Shown: positions 14,515 to 24,800 of the stretch, one piece after another
How the letters are laid out: every line of letters begins with the position of its first letter
Position numbering within the stretch: position 1 is the stretch's first letter
Assembly (NCBI RefSeq): GCF_045679555.1
Contig: NC_092087.1
Coordinates: 82,464,902 to 82,528,901 of the forward strand
Length of the DNA: 64,000 nucleotides
Source: Salvelinus alpinus
Taxonomy: Eukaryota; Chordata; Actinopteri; Salmoniformes; Salmonidae
Direction: 5' to 3'
Translations under genes and position numbers: made by a program
Notes under the pieces: model-generated
The model's database searches: none
What the model saw: only the letters and a program-made list of their open reading frames with translations
What the model was told of the DNA's origin: nothing

Positions 14515-17500
14515 CCTCTCCTCTCTCTCTCCTTCCCTCTCTCCCCTCCTTCTCTCTCTCCTCTCTCTCCTTCCCTCTCTCCCTCTCCCCCATCTCTCTC
14601 CTCTCTCTCCTTCCCTCTCCCCCATCTCTCTCTCCTTCTCTCACCCCTCCCCCATCTCTCTCTCTCTCCCCCATCTCTCCTCTCTCCCCCCATCTCTCTT
14701 CTCCCTCCCCCCATCTCTCTCTCTCTCCCCCCATCTCTCTTCTCTCCCCCCATCTCTCTTCTCTCTCCCCCATCTCTCTCCTCTCCCCCCCATCTCTCTT
14801 CTCTCCCTCCCCCATCTCTCTTCTCTCCTCCCCCCATCTCTCTTCTCTCCCCCCATCTCTCTTCTCTCTCCCCCATCTCTCTTCTCTCTCCCCCATCTCT
14901 CTTCTCTCCTTCTCCCCCATCTCTCTTCTCTCCTTCTCCCCCATCTCTCTTCTCTCCTTCTCCCCCATCTCTCTCCTTCTCTCTCTCCTCTCTAGTCTAC
15001 AAGCGTGTTTTGATGTGAGGGAGGATGCCAATCCCCAGTCCCGCCGTCGCCACCTCACCCGCTTCCAGGAGAACCCTGAACCTTTCTGGGGGCCCAAGGC
15101 CCGCGCCAATGCTGGGTAGGATACGCTAATTAATACTAACCCCGTCCTTGACCTCTAACCCTAAACCTCAGGCCAGCTGGGGGCCCAAGGCCCGTGCCAA
15201 TGCTGGGTAGGATACGCTAATTAACACTAACCCCGTCCTTGAACTCTAACCCTAAACCTCAGGCCAGCTGGGGGCCCAAGGCTGGGTACGGACCCTCAGA
15301 CACTTATTAATGATGATCTCAACATGAAGTTAGCTAAATAAATATTTATACGGTATTGGTTTAAACCTCTCCCCATTGTTTCTTGCCGTCTCCACCTGCC
15401 TCTTACTGTGTTCTTCCCGATATTCTCTCCTTTCTCTGTCTTTCAACATATGTTTACATTGCCAAAGGAAGTGAAATAGATAAACAAAAGTGAAATAAAC
15501 AATAGAAAATGAACAGTAAATATTACACAAGTTCCAAAGGAATAAAGACATTTCAGATGTCATATGTCTATACAGTGTTGTAACGATGTGCAAATAGTTA
15601 AAGCACCAAAGGGAAAAGAAGTAAATATGGGTTGTATTTACAATGGTGTTTGTTCTTCACTGGTTGCCCTTTTCTTGAGGTCACAAATCTTGCTGCTCTG
15701 ATGGCACACTGGTATTTCACCCAATAGATATGAGAGTTTATCAAAATTGGATTTTGTGGGTCTGTGTAATGAGGGAAATGTGTGTCTCTAATATGGTCAT
15801 ACATTTGGCAGGAGGTTAGGAAGTGCAGCTCAGTTTCCACCTCATTGTGTGGGCAGTGTGCACATAGCCTGTCTTCTCTTGAGAGCCAGGTCTGCCTCCG
15901 GCGGCCTTTCTCAATAGCAAGGCTATGCTCACTGAGTCTGTACATAGTCAAAGCTTTCCTTAAATTTGGGTCAGTCACAGTGGTCAGGTATTCTGCCGCT
16001 GTGTACTCTCTGTTTAGGGTCAAATAGCATTCTAGTTTACTGTTTTTTTGTTAATTCTTTCCAATGTGTCAAGTAATTATCTTTTTGTTTTCTCATGATT
16101 TGGTTGGGTCTAATTGTGTTGCTGTCCTGGGGCTCTGTGGGGTCTGTTTGTGAACAGAGCTCCAGAACCATCTTGCTTAGGGGACTCTTCTCCAGGTTCA
16201 TCTCTCTGTATGTGATGACTTTGTTATGGAAGGTTTGGGAATGGCTTCCTTTTAGGTGGTTGTAGAATTTAAAGTCTATTTTCTGGGTTTTGATAATTAG
16301 CGGGTATCGGCCTAATTCTGCTCTGCATGCATTATTTGGTCTTTTCCGTTGCATACGGAGGATAGTTTTGCAGAATTCTGCATGCAGAGTCTCAATTTGG
16401 TGTCTCTCTCTCCTAGTGGTGGAGGTATCTCATCAGACCTGGAGGACAGGAGGAAACAGGGTCAAAACAAGAGGAAGAACCAGATCACAGGCGCCACCCA
16501 GCTTAAGAGCTTCCCCTGCAAGAGGTTCAGGAAGGTATGGGAGCACTATTTCCCTCACCACACCCTGTAACGCTAGGCATTGCGTTACACAAGATTCAGA
16601 AAGTCACAAGAGCTTTCCTTGCAAAAGGTTCAGAAAGGTACAGGGAAACACCCCACAAAACCATATAGACATAGTAGAATTGTAAGGCTGCGTTTACACA
16701 GGCAGCCCAATGCTGATCTTTTTACACTAATTGGTGTTTTGACCAATCAGACCAGCTCTAAAAAAAGATCTGATGTGAAAAGATCTGATTTGTCAAAAAG
16801 GCTATTAGTAGAAAACTATCAGACTGGCTGCCTGTGTAGAGGCAGCCACAGTAATGTTTCACAGGAGCTTTCTCTTTGGTGAAATGTTCTGAAGGGTGTG
16901 AGCACACTCTGTTCTTTTCATAATAACACTGTCGGCATAGTAACCGTACACTACCAGAGAACAAGGTGTTCTATCTCCCCAGCAACAGACAGTGGCTCAT
17001 TAATTATGAATCATAACACTTCAGCTATTATTACGGATACATTCTCCACACAATAATAAACCTTCTCAACGGGCATTGTTAAATACTGGTTATTGGCTTG
17101 AAGGGCATTCTAGAGCTTGCAATATTTCCCTATAACACACGGTATATCCGCACGGTAGAATTTAAGGGCAATACATATTTTGTTTGAGCTGCTTTTTAAA
17201 GTAAGTCTAATTGGAAAAAGTATTGGTATTGTTTTAATTTGATTTTCATAATAGCCAGCTAAGACTGATGGTTGGGTTAGCTAAACTAGCAGGTCTGTTA
17301 GCTACAGTAGTTGCCTTGGTAACCAAGCAATCTAGTTCACTGAAGTAGCTAGCAAGTTGATGTTGAACACATTTCTAGTGGTAAATATGTTACATTCCAG
17401 CCATGGTGTAAAAGAGATGATCAACTCTGTGGGAAATGATGCAATGCCATGGAAGGTCAGTTCCACTCCGCCATTCATTATCTTCCATAGGACACATAGC

Positions 17501-17649
17501 CCCTCATTGATGTCTTACATATGATTTGCATAACAATGCATATACGTTTTGCCCCCTTCTCTCCCTTTCCCTCTCTCCAGGGGAAATGCACACACGGTGA
17601 AAAATGCTGTTACTCCCATGACCCGCAACAGACTGACAAGATGGAGTGA
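896..17649 (+). CDS. trmt1: tRNA (guanine(26)-N(2))-dimethyltransferase (TRMT1)
   Basis: Makes N2,N2-dimethylguanosine at position 26 of nuclear- and mitochondrial-encoded tRNAs using S-adenosylmethionine. Fifteen coding exons, all with GT-AG borders and consistent phase: 896-1266, 5002-5188, 7572-7759, 10250-10365, 10500-10612, 10834-10982, 11126-11209, 11791-11860, 11949-12083, 13861-13946, 14049-14157, 14270-14346, 14996-15115, 16417-16534, 17581-17649. The N terminus is Arg-rich and Asp/Glu-free for about 35 residues, as expected of a mitochondrial presequence; a second in-frame Met (MEPLRAPQ) could start a nuclear form. Recognisable family blocks are [40 protein letters not shown], the methyltransferase motif [31 protein letters not shown], a zinc-ribbon-like CVGCG...CEHCG pair, and a C-terminal CCCH finger split over the last two exons (FPCKRFRK / [15 protein letters not shown]). 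AG at 879-880 just before the start suggests an upstream 5'UTR exon. Introns 1, 2, 3, 7, 9 and 12 are swollen by tandem repeats. Confidence 0.95.
1385..3005. repeat. 44-bp minisatellite in trmt1 intron 1
   Basis: About 36 head-to-tail copies of a 44-bp unit (core CCTTTATCCCTTAGCTGGCC ... CAACGTTCATACACCCC). Variation is limited to a few recurrent positions (CATACA/CACACA, GGTCC/GATCC/AGTCC), so the array is young or homogenised. Each unit contains a pyrimidine tract followed by TTAG, resembling a 3' splice site. I found no exon from which it derives. Confidence 0.95.
3190..4670 (-). mobile_element. Tc1/mariner-family DNA transposon
   Basis: About 1.5 kb in trmt1 intron 1. The 5' end reads TA then CACTGAACAAAAATATAAAC; the 3' end near 4,645-4,668 carries the reverse complement in slightly diverged form (GTTTATAATTTTGTTCAG). 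The minus strand holds transposase pieces: an N-terminal helix-turn-helix part (about 4143-4415, with [17 protein letters not shown]) and a C-terminal DDE part (about 3439-3963, with [12 protein letters not shown] and [14 protein letters not shown]). The two pieces lie in different frames and the family's first catalytic Asp region reads MEESWF, so the copy is defective. A shorter relative lies at 57,997-58,722. Confidence 0.88.
3439..4415 (-). pseudogene. Tc1-like transposase remnant
   Basis: Two open pieces of one former transposase: residues resembling the paired-like DNA-binding half (4143-4415) and the catalytic half of 174 residues (3439-3963). The intervening segment (about 3,964-4,142) is out of frame. 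The second Asp (QHDNAQPH) and the terminal FEHVWD block are kept. Intact Tc1 transposases are about 340 residues. It is not expected to be functional. Confidence 0.8.
4676..4915 (+). mobile_element. tRNA-derived SINE (SmaI/SlmI-like)
   Basis: Starts GTGGCGCAGCGGTCTAAGG (box A-like), has GGTTCGATCCCAGGC (box B-like), the salmonid body AATTGGCCCAACATCGTCCG, and the 3' tail AATTTGTTCTTAATTGACTT GCCTAGTTAAAT followed by AATAAA. Plus orientation, directly abutting the Tc1 element. The tRNA-like head is a SINE promoter, not a tRNA gene. Confidence 0.85.
5250..7550. repeat. 52-bp minisatellite made from the trmt1 intron 2/exon 3 junction
   Basis: About 44 copies of a 52-bp unit filling intron 2. 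The unit runs TCTAACCCTACCATTCTCCT, CTCTCCAC, AATGGTCTGCCAGTGTGTTGG. The true acceptor and start of exon 3 at 7,539-7,595 read TCTAACCCATCCTTTCTCCT ... CCAG then AATGGTCTGCGTGTGTTGG. So each unit is a decayed copy of the polypyrimidine tract plus about the first 20 coding bases. Copies show a few variants (CCATT/CCGTT, AAAGCC, ATAGTC). Confidence 0.93.
7980..10249. repeat. 32-bp minisatellite made from the trmt1 exon 4 splice acceptor
   Basis: About 70 copies of a 32-bp unit (CATGTTAATCCCTCCCCGTC TCGTTCCTCCAG). The last unit merges into the true acceptor of exon 4: CTCGTTCCTCCAG at 10,237-10,249 followed by exon sequence CATGCTGATG. Most units therefore end in a consensus-like pyrimidine tract plus CAG and begin with the first four exon bases, CATG. 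Variants include CCAG/CCAT and 28-bp units lacking the AGC step. Confidence 0.95.
11262..11788. repeat. TTAATG-(TCTC)n-(TG)n array, trmt1 intron 7
   Basis: About 20 units of roughly 24-32 bp (TTAATGTTTCTCTCTCTCTG TGTG) ending at the acceptor of exon 8 (GTGTTTCAG at 11,782-11,790). The unit mixes a pyrimidine tract with a GT tract. Confidence 0.9.
12140..13800. repeat. 57-62-bp minisatellite, trmt1 intron 9
   Basis: About 26 units (TTGGGTTGTCACTTAATGGT ... GGGTCAGCTGATCTGAGG) from 12,285 to the end, preceded by a short palindrome-like stretch (12,178-12,275). Reverse-complemented, the unit resembles the core of the dispersed element at 17,821-17,937 (GATCAGCT, CCCCCAATCCT, ACCATTA), so the seed was probably an interspersed repeat and not exon sequence. 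Units with and without CTC after TCA alternate, and GAGG/GATG variants form higher-order blocks. Confidence 0.92.
14468..14992. repeat. CT-rich simple repeat before trmt1 exon 13
   Basis: About 0.5 kb of nearly pure pyrimidine on the + strand (runs of CTCTCTTCTCTCCCCCCATC). It ends in the exon 13 acceptor CTCTCTAG at 14,988-14,995. Long open frames on both strands here are composition artefacts. Confidence 0.95.
15076..15290 (+). repeat. Tandem partial duplication of the 3' end of trmt1 exon 13
   Basis: The exon 13 end (GGGGCCCAAGGCCCGCGCC AATGCTGG then GTAGGATACG) plus about 65 bp of intron is repeated once almost perfectly at 15,177-15,270, and a third time in shortened form at 15,268-15,290 (GGGGCCCAAGGCTGG then GTACGG). 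Each copy keeps a GT donor. The copies lack an acceptor, so they are probably inert or act as decoy donors. Confidence 0.88.
15345..16380 (-). mobile_element. 3' end of a non-LTR retrotransposon (LINE), antisense in trmt1 intron 13
   Basis: Minus-strand frames at 16,037-16,354 and 15,598-16,023 read as the C-terminal part of a LINE ORF2-type protein, including [19 protein letters not shown] and a Cys/His knuckle [19 protein letters not shown]. The 5' part (endonuclease, reverse transcriptase) is absent, as in a 5'-truncated insertion. I cannot name the clade with confidence. Confidence 0.7.
16597..16640 (+). repeat. Duplicate of the trmt1 exon 14 tail
   Basis: AGAGCTTTCCTTGCAAAAGG TTCAGAAAG then GTACAG repeats the exon 14 end at 16,506-16,540 (AGAGCTTCCCCTGCAAGAGG TTCAGGAAG then GTATGG). 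It still encodes SFPCKRFRK, the first part of the CCCH finger, and keeps a donor site. Only a weak acceptor (CACAAG) precedes it. It could be a decoy donor; use as an exon seems unlikely. Confidence 0.7.
16684..16852. mobile_element. Palindromic MITE
   Basis: Begins GGCTGCGTTTACACAGGCAG and ends with its imperfect reverse complement (CTGCCTGTGTAGAGGCAGCC). It contains CCAATCAGA motifs. Same family as 18,254-18,365. Non-coding. Confidence 0.75.
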
Positions 17650-17820
17650 TGGTGGAGCGAGTCCTTCCTCCTCTCTTTTCTTCCCTCCCACCCTCATGTC
17701 CAGCTCAGCAGAATCTGTCCACTGTAAGGTATACTGGACACAATCATGGCTAAGCAACCAGGTGAAACTCCAGGCCCCAGACATAACTAACGTTGAACTC
17801 CGGTTATGACTCCGGGGTGA

Positions 17821-17937
17821 AGTTTGCCCCTTGGTACAAATCTAGGATCAGCTCTCCCTCCCCCAATCCTCTACATTACCATTAGTGGGGAGAATGCAAA
17901 ACTGACCCAAGATCAGCATCTATGGGCAACTTCATTC
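17821..17937. mobile_element. Palindromic MITE-like repeat
   Basis: Left end GTTTGCCCCTTGGTAC with GGATCAGCT, right end GATCAGCATC with GGGCAACTTC, forming an imperfect inverted repeat of about 117 bp. Its interior (CCCCCAATCCT ... ACCATTA) matches, inverted, the minisatellite unit in trmt1 intron 9. Confidence 0.6.
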
Positions 17938-18253
17938 CACAACATTATGGGATGTATTGGAAATACACATATTGGCTTCATACTGAAGTGAAGCATCAGT
18001 TATGTTTTATTTATGACTGTTGTGACAGTCTAATGCAAGTGTGGAGAATTCATTTGTTCTGGTGAAAAATAGCTTTTACTGATGGTTAATTTTTATAACA
18101 ACTTGTGTAATTTCCTATGTGCTTTGACTTCCATTGTAGCAAAGACATTTACATTGTAATCATGTGGAGGAATGGGTGAGTGAATACACACACACTGAGA
18201 AACAACCTGGGTTTAATATCAGCTGCACATTGATCACTATGATTTAACACAAA

Positions 18254-18365
18254 AGCTGCGTTTACACAAGCAGTTCAATTCTGATCTTTTACCACTAATT
18301 GGTCTTATGACCAATCAGATTGGATCTTTTGCCGATAATTGGGCTGCCTGTGTAAATGCAGCCTA
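18254..18365. mobile_element. Palindromic MITE
   Basis: GCTGCGTTTACACAAGCAG ... GGGCTGCCTGTGTAAATGCA with matching arms of about 25-30 bp and AATTGG/CCAATCAGA in the loop. It is a second copy of the element at 16,684-16,852. Confidence 0.8.
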
Positions 18366-18825
18366 AACCACTCATTTTTAAAAAGGCATTCAATTACGAA
18401 AGGCGCATTCGAGATAAATAAAAATCACTTCTGGCACAGAATATTCACTCGGCATTGTAGAAAATATATATTGGTAACAGGTGTGTGTGAATAGTTGGTC
18501 ACTAACATATCAACAATAAGTAGTTCTGGAAAATGTCTTTGAAATGGCAGGAAGGTTGTGGTTTTGGCACTGTACTATTACAATAAAGGAATTGTTCTTA
18601 TGCTTCAAGCTCTTTTATAGAAGGTTATTTAAAACCCACTCCTGTCAACTGAATTATGACAAGAAACATGATAATCCTGTTCATTATCTTCATGTACTCA
18701 GCCCCAAATTATTTACATCCAATCAAGGCAGTGGGTTCATAATTGTTAAGCCACAGGGATTGGTTGATTGCTACTGCAGTGCTGATTGATCATTGGCTAG
18801 TTCTGGAATGGAGGTTGGTGATTGA

Positions 18826-21800
18826 CTATCTCTGCCTGACACGGAGCAGGAAGGTGCGTATCTCCATGGGCTTGAGGTTCACCTCCCACACAGAGGGGTC
18901 TCCCCCTCTCTTCGGCAGGGGCATCTCACCTGAGGCAAACGGAGACAACAGGCATCAAGTTCTGTGCAATGAACAGAGCAACAAGCCCAGTTTCACAATG
19001 GAATGAACAGAGCAACAAGCCCAGTTTCACAATGGAATGAACAGAGCAACAAGCCCAGTTTCACAATGGAATCGCTACAATAAAGCAGGTCAGCGGTCTT
19101 CACTTGTCCTAGAGGGCTGAGGAAGCAGAGTTGAAGGAGTTTGTTAGACCTGTGTGATGTGTACCTGACTCCGCCTTCCAGTCCAGACGCGTCATCTCAT
19201 CCTTCCACTGATTGGCTGACAGGTTCATCTCGGACATGCCCAGCACATCCAGAGTGGAGAACAGCTTCTACAGAGAGAGCAGTGTGTGAGTGACTGGTAG
19301 AGAATGGACCATCTGCCAGTAACTTCAATATCTACATTGTTTTCAAAGTGGTTTGAAATTAATTAACTTGTGAATAACAGTTGTTACATCACATTGAGAC
19401 AGGAATGTATGGTATTAGTAAAATGTTTCACTTTGTTTATGGGTCGTATGCATACGTGTGGGAGTTCTGAACCTGTAGGTTGACAGTTCATCTTGCTCTC
19501 CTTAGCCCGATACTAATGCTCCAGTCTGAGCAGCACTGTGTGTGTGTTCACCACTAACCTGACTGTGAGACTGAATGCTCCTTGCTCTCCTGGGTTTGCT
19601 GCTGGTGCTCCAGCCTTAGAACCACAGTCTCTGTATGGTGTGTGTGTGTGTATATACAGTGTTACATATCACTAACCTGCAGATTAACAGTAACAGGCTG
19701 GGAATGCTCCTTGCTCTCTGAGGCTTGGTACTGATGCTCCAGTCTGAGCAGCACTGAGTCCTGGTCCCACTGAGACACTGTCAACAGGTGAACAGCAGGG
19801 GGCAGCACTGCCTGTAGCCCAGAGAACTGAGGGGGGGAAAGAGTTAAACGGGGGTTCATTTCAATAGTCCAAAGTGACACGTATTTCATCTGCAGGGCTA
19901 ATAACTGTTCCTCAATCAGCTTCCTCCTTCACTCTCCACCTCTTTCTCAAAATCCATTGGAGAAGAAGGCCTGAGGGGCGGGACCTTCTCCAATACAGTT
20001 GAGAAAGAGGCAAGGAGAACTTGAGGAAAGAATCATTTGAGATGGGCTCTATCTCTCACCTCCAGCCTGGTACTAGGGTGCAGCTCTCCGTCGGTGAACG
20101 TGATGAGAGGCTGCAGCACCACTTCCTGTGCTAGGGGGCGGTGTGTGTCAGCGGCCGTGGCAGGGGGGCTGAGGGAGAGGAGGAGGCGACCACGAACCAC
20201 CAGGCCTTCTGGGTAAATGTCAGACGTCTCATTGAGGGGCTCACCTACACCCCGGACGTCATCGTACAGCAACCTACGGTGGAGCTGTCAGATGTGACAG
20301 TGATAAATGTGAGGCACGAAGATGGACAAGGTGTGGAGCCGGAGGAAAGAGGTGAGATGTGTGAAACACAACAGATGTCTTTGATGCCAAAAAGCTAACA
20401 CATGAAAAATGAGAGTGTGTGTATGTTACCATGATCTCCAGTGATCCATCCTGAATGCTGCCGCCTCCCTGAGAACGGTCCGTCACTACAGTCAGCTGGT
20501 CCTTGTCATCCTGCACACACACAGTGTAAGTGTTGATGGAATTTATAAATGAATGATTCGAATATTCCACCCTGAAACCATATAATTGTATAAAATTATT
20601 ATTAATGATGTGTGTAGTTTTAATCAGTAACATTTATTGTAATTATGTGTGTTGTTTTAGTCAGAATTAGGGTAAAACAATATCTGTACAATATGTTTCT
20701 ATAGTATCTTAAACACAGACTGTCTGAGCAAGCTTCGGTGCCGACCTTGGCTAGGGGCCACAGAGATTTGGGAGAGGACAGGGAGTGCTTTTCACGGTCC
20801 CTAATCTTTGTCGGCTGGGTATTGATACAGTATGTGCGTAGGATACCTACTGTTCGTGTGTATGTATGTGCGTATGATACCTACTGTTTGTGTGGAAGTA
20901 TGTGCGTATGATATCTGCTGTTTGTGTGGAAGTATGTGCGCCGCTATAAATTGGATGTCTTTGTATTGTGGACGGGAGAACGTTCTCGTGAATAAACTGT
21001 ACTAACCTTTTGCATAAGCTGAGTCTTTGACTAATTATTATTAAACCCAGGGTCTTACAAACCTCGGTGATTGGTCAAAGCTATTGATTGATTGTTATTA
21101 TCAATGGGATTAAAAATTCTCATGACAGTAAGTCACGATTTACTATTGTCAGATAATAGCACATGAATTTGTAAAACAGAGTGACGAGAACAGGAGGGAG
21201 AGTCAAGAGTTTTGAACCAGGAAGGCTACCACAGAAAAATAAACTAAGTGGGAAGAGGAAAGTGCATGATCATAAGAGAGGAGGAAGTGGATGACCAATG
21301 AGACACACCTTAATGTAAGCTCTAGAGTTGATTGGATAGTAGTTGCCAGCAATTGGCTCAGACTGCCTCAGGTTCCACGTGGGGCGGTAGTCTTTCCTGT
21401 CAGAGACAGATATACAACGCATTAGGGTGTATACTGTATGTGTCTGAACACATACTACTGGAATACAGTACTCCGTCATGAACACATACTGATGCATAGA
21501 TTTGGTAAACACACACACAGGTTCCTCACCGTCTCTGCAGCACCTCTCTGCCATTAGAGTCTGTGTAGAAGACACCAGAGGAGTTGATGCTGCTGTCTAG
21601 ACGACTTATCACCTCTTTACCCAGGTCATCACTGAGGGGGGGGGCAGAAAGAGAGAAGGGGGGGGGGGCAGAGAGAAGAGGGGGTAGAGAGAGGGGGGGG
21701 GGGGGTGGAGAGAGAGAAGGGGGGGTAGAGAGAGAGAACATGATACACTATGATCTATGGTACAGGAATACTTTCTAGTCTGTTAAAGACTCACTCCTAC

Positions 21801-24800
21801 TGCCAGACATACACAGGCTGTCTCAATAACGCGCCATTCTCCTTCCAGTGTATTATCTGTGACCAGGCCCCATGTGGCTCTGAGCCCCTTCCTCACCCTA
21901 TAGGCACCGGGCCTACAGTCCACTCCAGTTCTAGAGCCCTGCTGTCTGTGTAGAGACGGACCACCTGAGAGACCCAGGGACTGAACCACTGTCTCACCTC
22001 CTGCACCACGGAATTCTGATGGGGAGGAGGGGGGCATAAGACAGGAGGAGGGGGTTAAGGCGGAGACAAGAAATTGTGAGATGACTGGAATGAATCTCTT
22101 GAATGTTTAGTGGGTCTTCTGCATATTGAAACACATGCAAGTAAATAGACTACATGAAGTATAATGTAGTAGGTACCTGTAGTGTTTCTATCTTAGCCGT
22201 CTTGCTGATGATGAAGGGGGTAGAGGTGTTCGGTCTGAAGATGTAGGCCCCTGACATCTGAATACTCTCTGAGTTGTTACCATCGCTGGCGTTGTACCTG
22301 GAGAAACATACACAGAGCAAAGATGACGGAAAATCCCTCAATGTAACAATGCTAGCACACAGTGAGAGTAAAGAAGAAGGGAAGGATGGGGAGAGAGACT
22401 GAGGGAGAAATAATTATGGAAGGGTATAGAGAATATGAAGGAGTGGTAGAGAGAGGGAAGGGTAGAGAGAAATGGAGTGGTAGAGAGAGGGAAGGGTAGA
22501 GAGAAATGGAGAGGTAGAGAGAGGGAAGGGTAGAGAGAAATGGAGAGGTAGAGAGTAAGTAGTACGGACCAGTAGAAGTTCTGTGACAGTTTGACAGTCT
22601 GTTGTGTCTCCAGGTTACTGAGGCTGCTGAGGAGACCCGTCTCTGGGTCAAAGGTCACCCTGAGAAACTAGAGGAGACCCGTCAAAGTGACAGAACAGGT
22701 GACATCCAAACCTAAAAACCTAGATACAATACTTTTCCAAACCTTCATTAATGGAGACATTATACATTTTGGAATATGCGTCTCCATTGATGACATGATA
22801 TCAATACATCAAATATTTGCTTTCATAGTAGAAAGTAAGTTTGTGTACAGCCATAAGACCCAGACCTTGTTCTGTACAGCCTTGGGAGCCCTGGGCAGTG
22901 GAGAGGACTGTGGAGATGGAGGCCCGTTCTGAAGCAGGGAGACAGAGTAGGTGCTGTAGCCCAGGGGAGGGGCCTGAACCTGGAACAACAGCTCGTTGAC
23001 AGCGTACCCCCTGCCCCTTCGCACAGCCGCTGTGGCCTGGGACACTGGGACCACCTGAGGGGGTGGGGATAGAGTGGGGGGGGGGGGGTTACGGACAAAC
23101 ACACAAGTCGTACACAAAACGCAAATACACACACAATACATAACTGTCATAACAAAGGTTATTGAACAACTACATATGACAACCATTATCAGAACAGACA
23201 GACCAACCTGACTGTCCACAGCCTTGCCCTTAGCATCTGAGATACTGTAGGCCGTCCCGTTGACTGGCAGTCTGACTGGCCAACTGACTGGATGAGCTAG
23301 AGGGTTGTACACGTTCACTGAGAACTGACAGAGAAACATGGAAAAAGGAATTTAACTTCACGGAACCAAAGAGGATTGTGAGTGTGCCTGTGTGCGTGTT
23401 ACCTTCTTGCTGGTCTCTGTGAGGGGACACACACTGATGTTGAGGTGTTCACAGTAAACACGAGGAGCAGATGATCCACTCAGAGAGGATAGAGTGTTAC
23501 TGACCAACACCTGGGACAGAGGGGATGAGAGAGGTTACACACTGTACAGTAATATACTTTATTTAGTCTGTGTCCTATAGTCCTCCACACACTGGAGAGA
23601 GACAGATGGAGAGTCAATCATACACAGTGTCATGACGTTGGCCTGGGGGTAGGTTTATGACAGTCATAAATACCTCTTTCCCCCTTTTTCCCTCTCCCTA
23701 CTATACTGATGTGACATCAGAAAACCCTTTGGTTAACATAGAGATTCTGGGAACATCAGAAGTTGGGGGGAAATGAACTATATTCTGGTAATCCGACCAA
23801 CTGAACATATGCGGTGGTACTTAAGGTATATTATGTCAGTTCGGTTGTCATCTGAGACATTCTCATCAATGACAGGATGACAAACTCTACTGTGGAAAGT
23901 CTAAACATCAGAGGTATCGGATTCACATGGAATTGTTGTTTAATTCAAATGTTTGAATATGAAATTATTTGTGAAGAGATGAAATGTAATTTTAGCTTCG
24001 GGTTTTCATAAGTTTGGGCCTCTGCTCAACCAGTGGCCCGCCCCTGTGAAGAGACATGGGTAATAAACTTTTCAGACACACCCCTCTCCCTCCACTATAT
24101 AAAGCCATTGACAAAAATATAACCTTCTGTTCTGAGGAGATGAGGGTGACGATCCCATGTCAGAATGGTTCAGATAATAACTACAGAACGAAGCCAACCT
24201 CAGCATGAACTTTGGTTGTGAATGGTATGAACTTTGAACTCGTATTCACTACAGAAGTGATACCTCCTAGCCGTTGAGTTAGCAACAGCTGCTACAAACG
24301 CAGGTTAGGAAGGACAGTCAGAGTATCCCGTCTACTACACAACGACGTTACTACAACGTATCCAGTGACCACCAGAGACATTCTTCAAAGGACAGAGGAC
24401 TCGGTTTGGCAACACGGTCTTCCATCTACCACCAACCTACTGAAGCGCAGCTCAGAGTAAATATTTATTGCATTTTCCTTTTCCAAATGGGCGGTAATTT
24501 AGAATGCATAAGATACTGTATTTACGATAGCACAGCTTCACCTCTGTTCCAGTCTCCCGCTCTTTCACTAAAACCCAGCCCCCTTTCCTTTGTGTAACAA
24601 GCTGTCATATCTATTCCGCCCGCTAGGGACGTTTTCCTTTATGACGGCAATTTGTAATCAAGTTATGATTTAATTGTGTATGTGTGATTCTGTGTGATTA
24701 GTTAGGTATTTAGTAAATAAATAATTAAACCCAATTTTGTATTGCTGATTCAACTTGTTAGCCAGGATTCTTGCAGATAACCAAGAATTTACAACTTTCA

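Larger units (their letters stand above)
17650..18825. other. Tail-to-tail spacer between trmt1 and man2b1
   Basis: Holds both 3'UTRs. Contents: a palindromic repeat at 17,821-17,937, a MITE at 18,254-18,365, AATAAATAAA-like stretches near 18,415 (plus strand) and AATAAAG at 18,583. I see no additional gene. Confidence 0.6.

Noticed and set aside
14331-15119. Ser/Leu/Pro-rich and Glu/Arg-rich frames of about 180-220 codons
   Set aside because: Composition artefacts of a CT-rich tract in trmt1 intron 12; only the last part (exon 13) is coding.
16349-16882. Additional small plus-strand genes around trmt1 exon 14
   Set aside because: They are exon 14 read in other frames plus a MITE.
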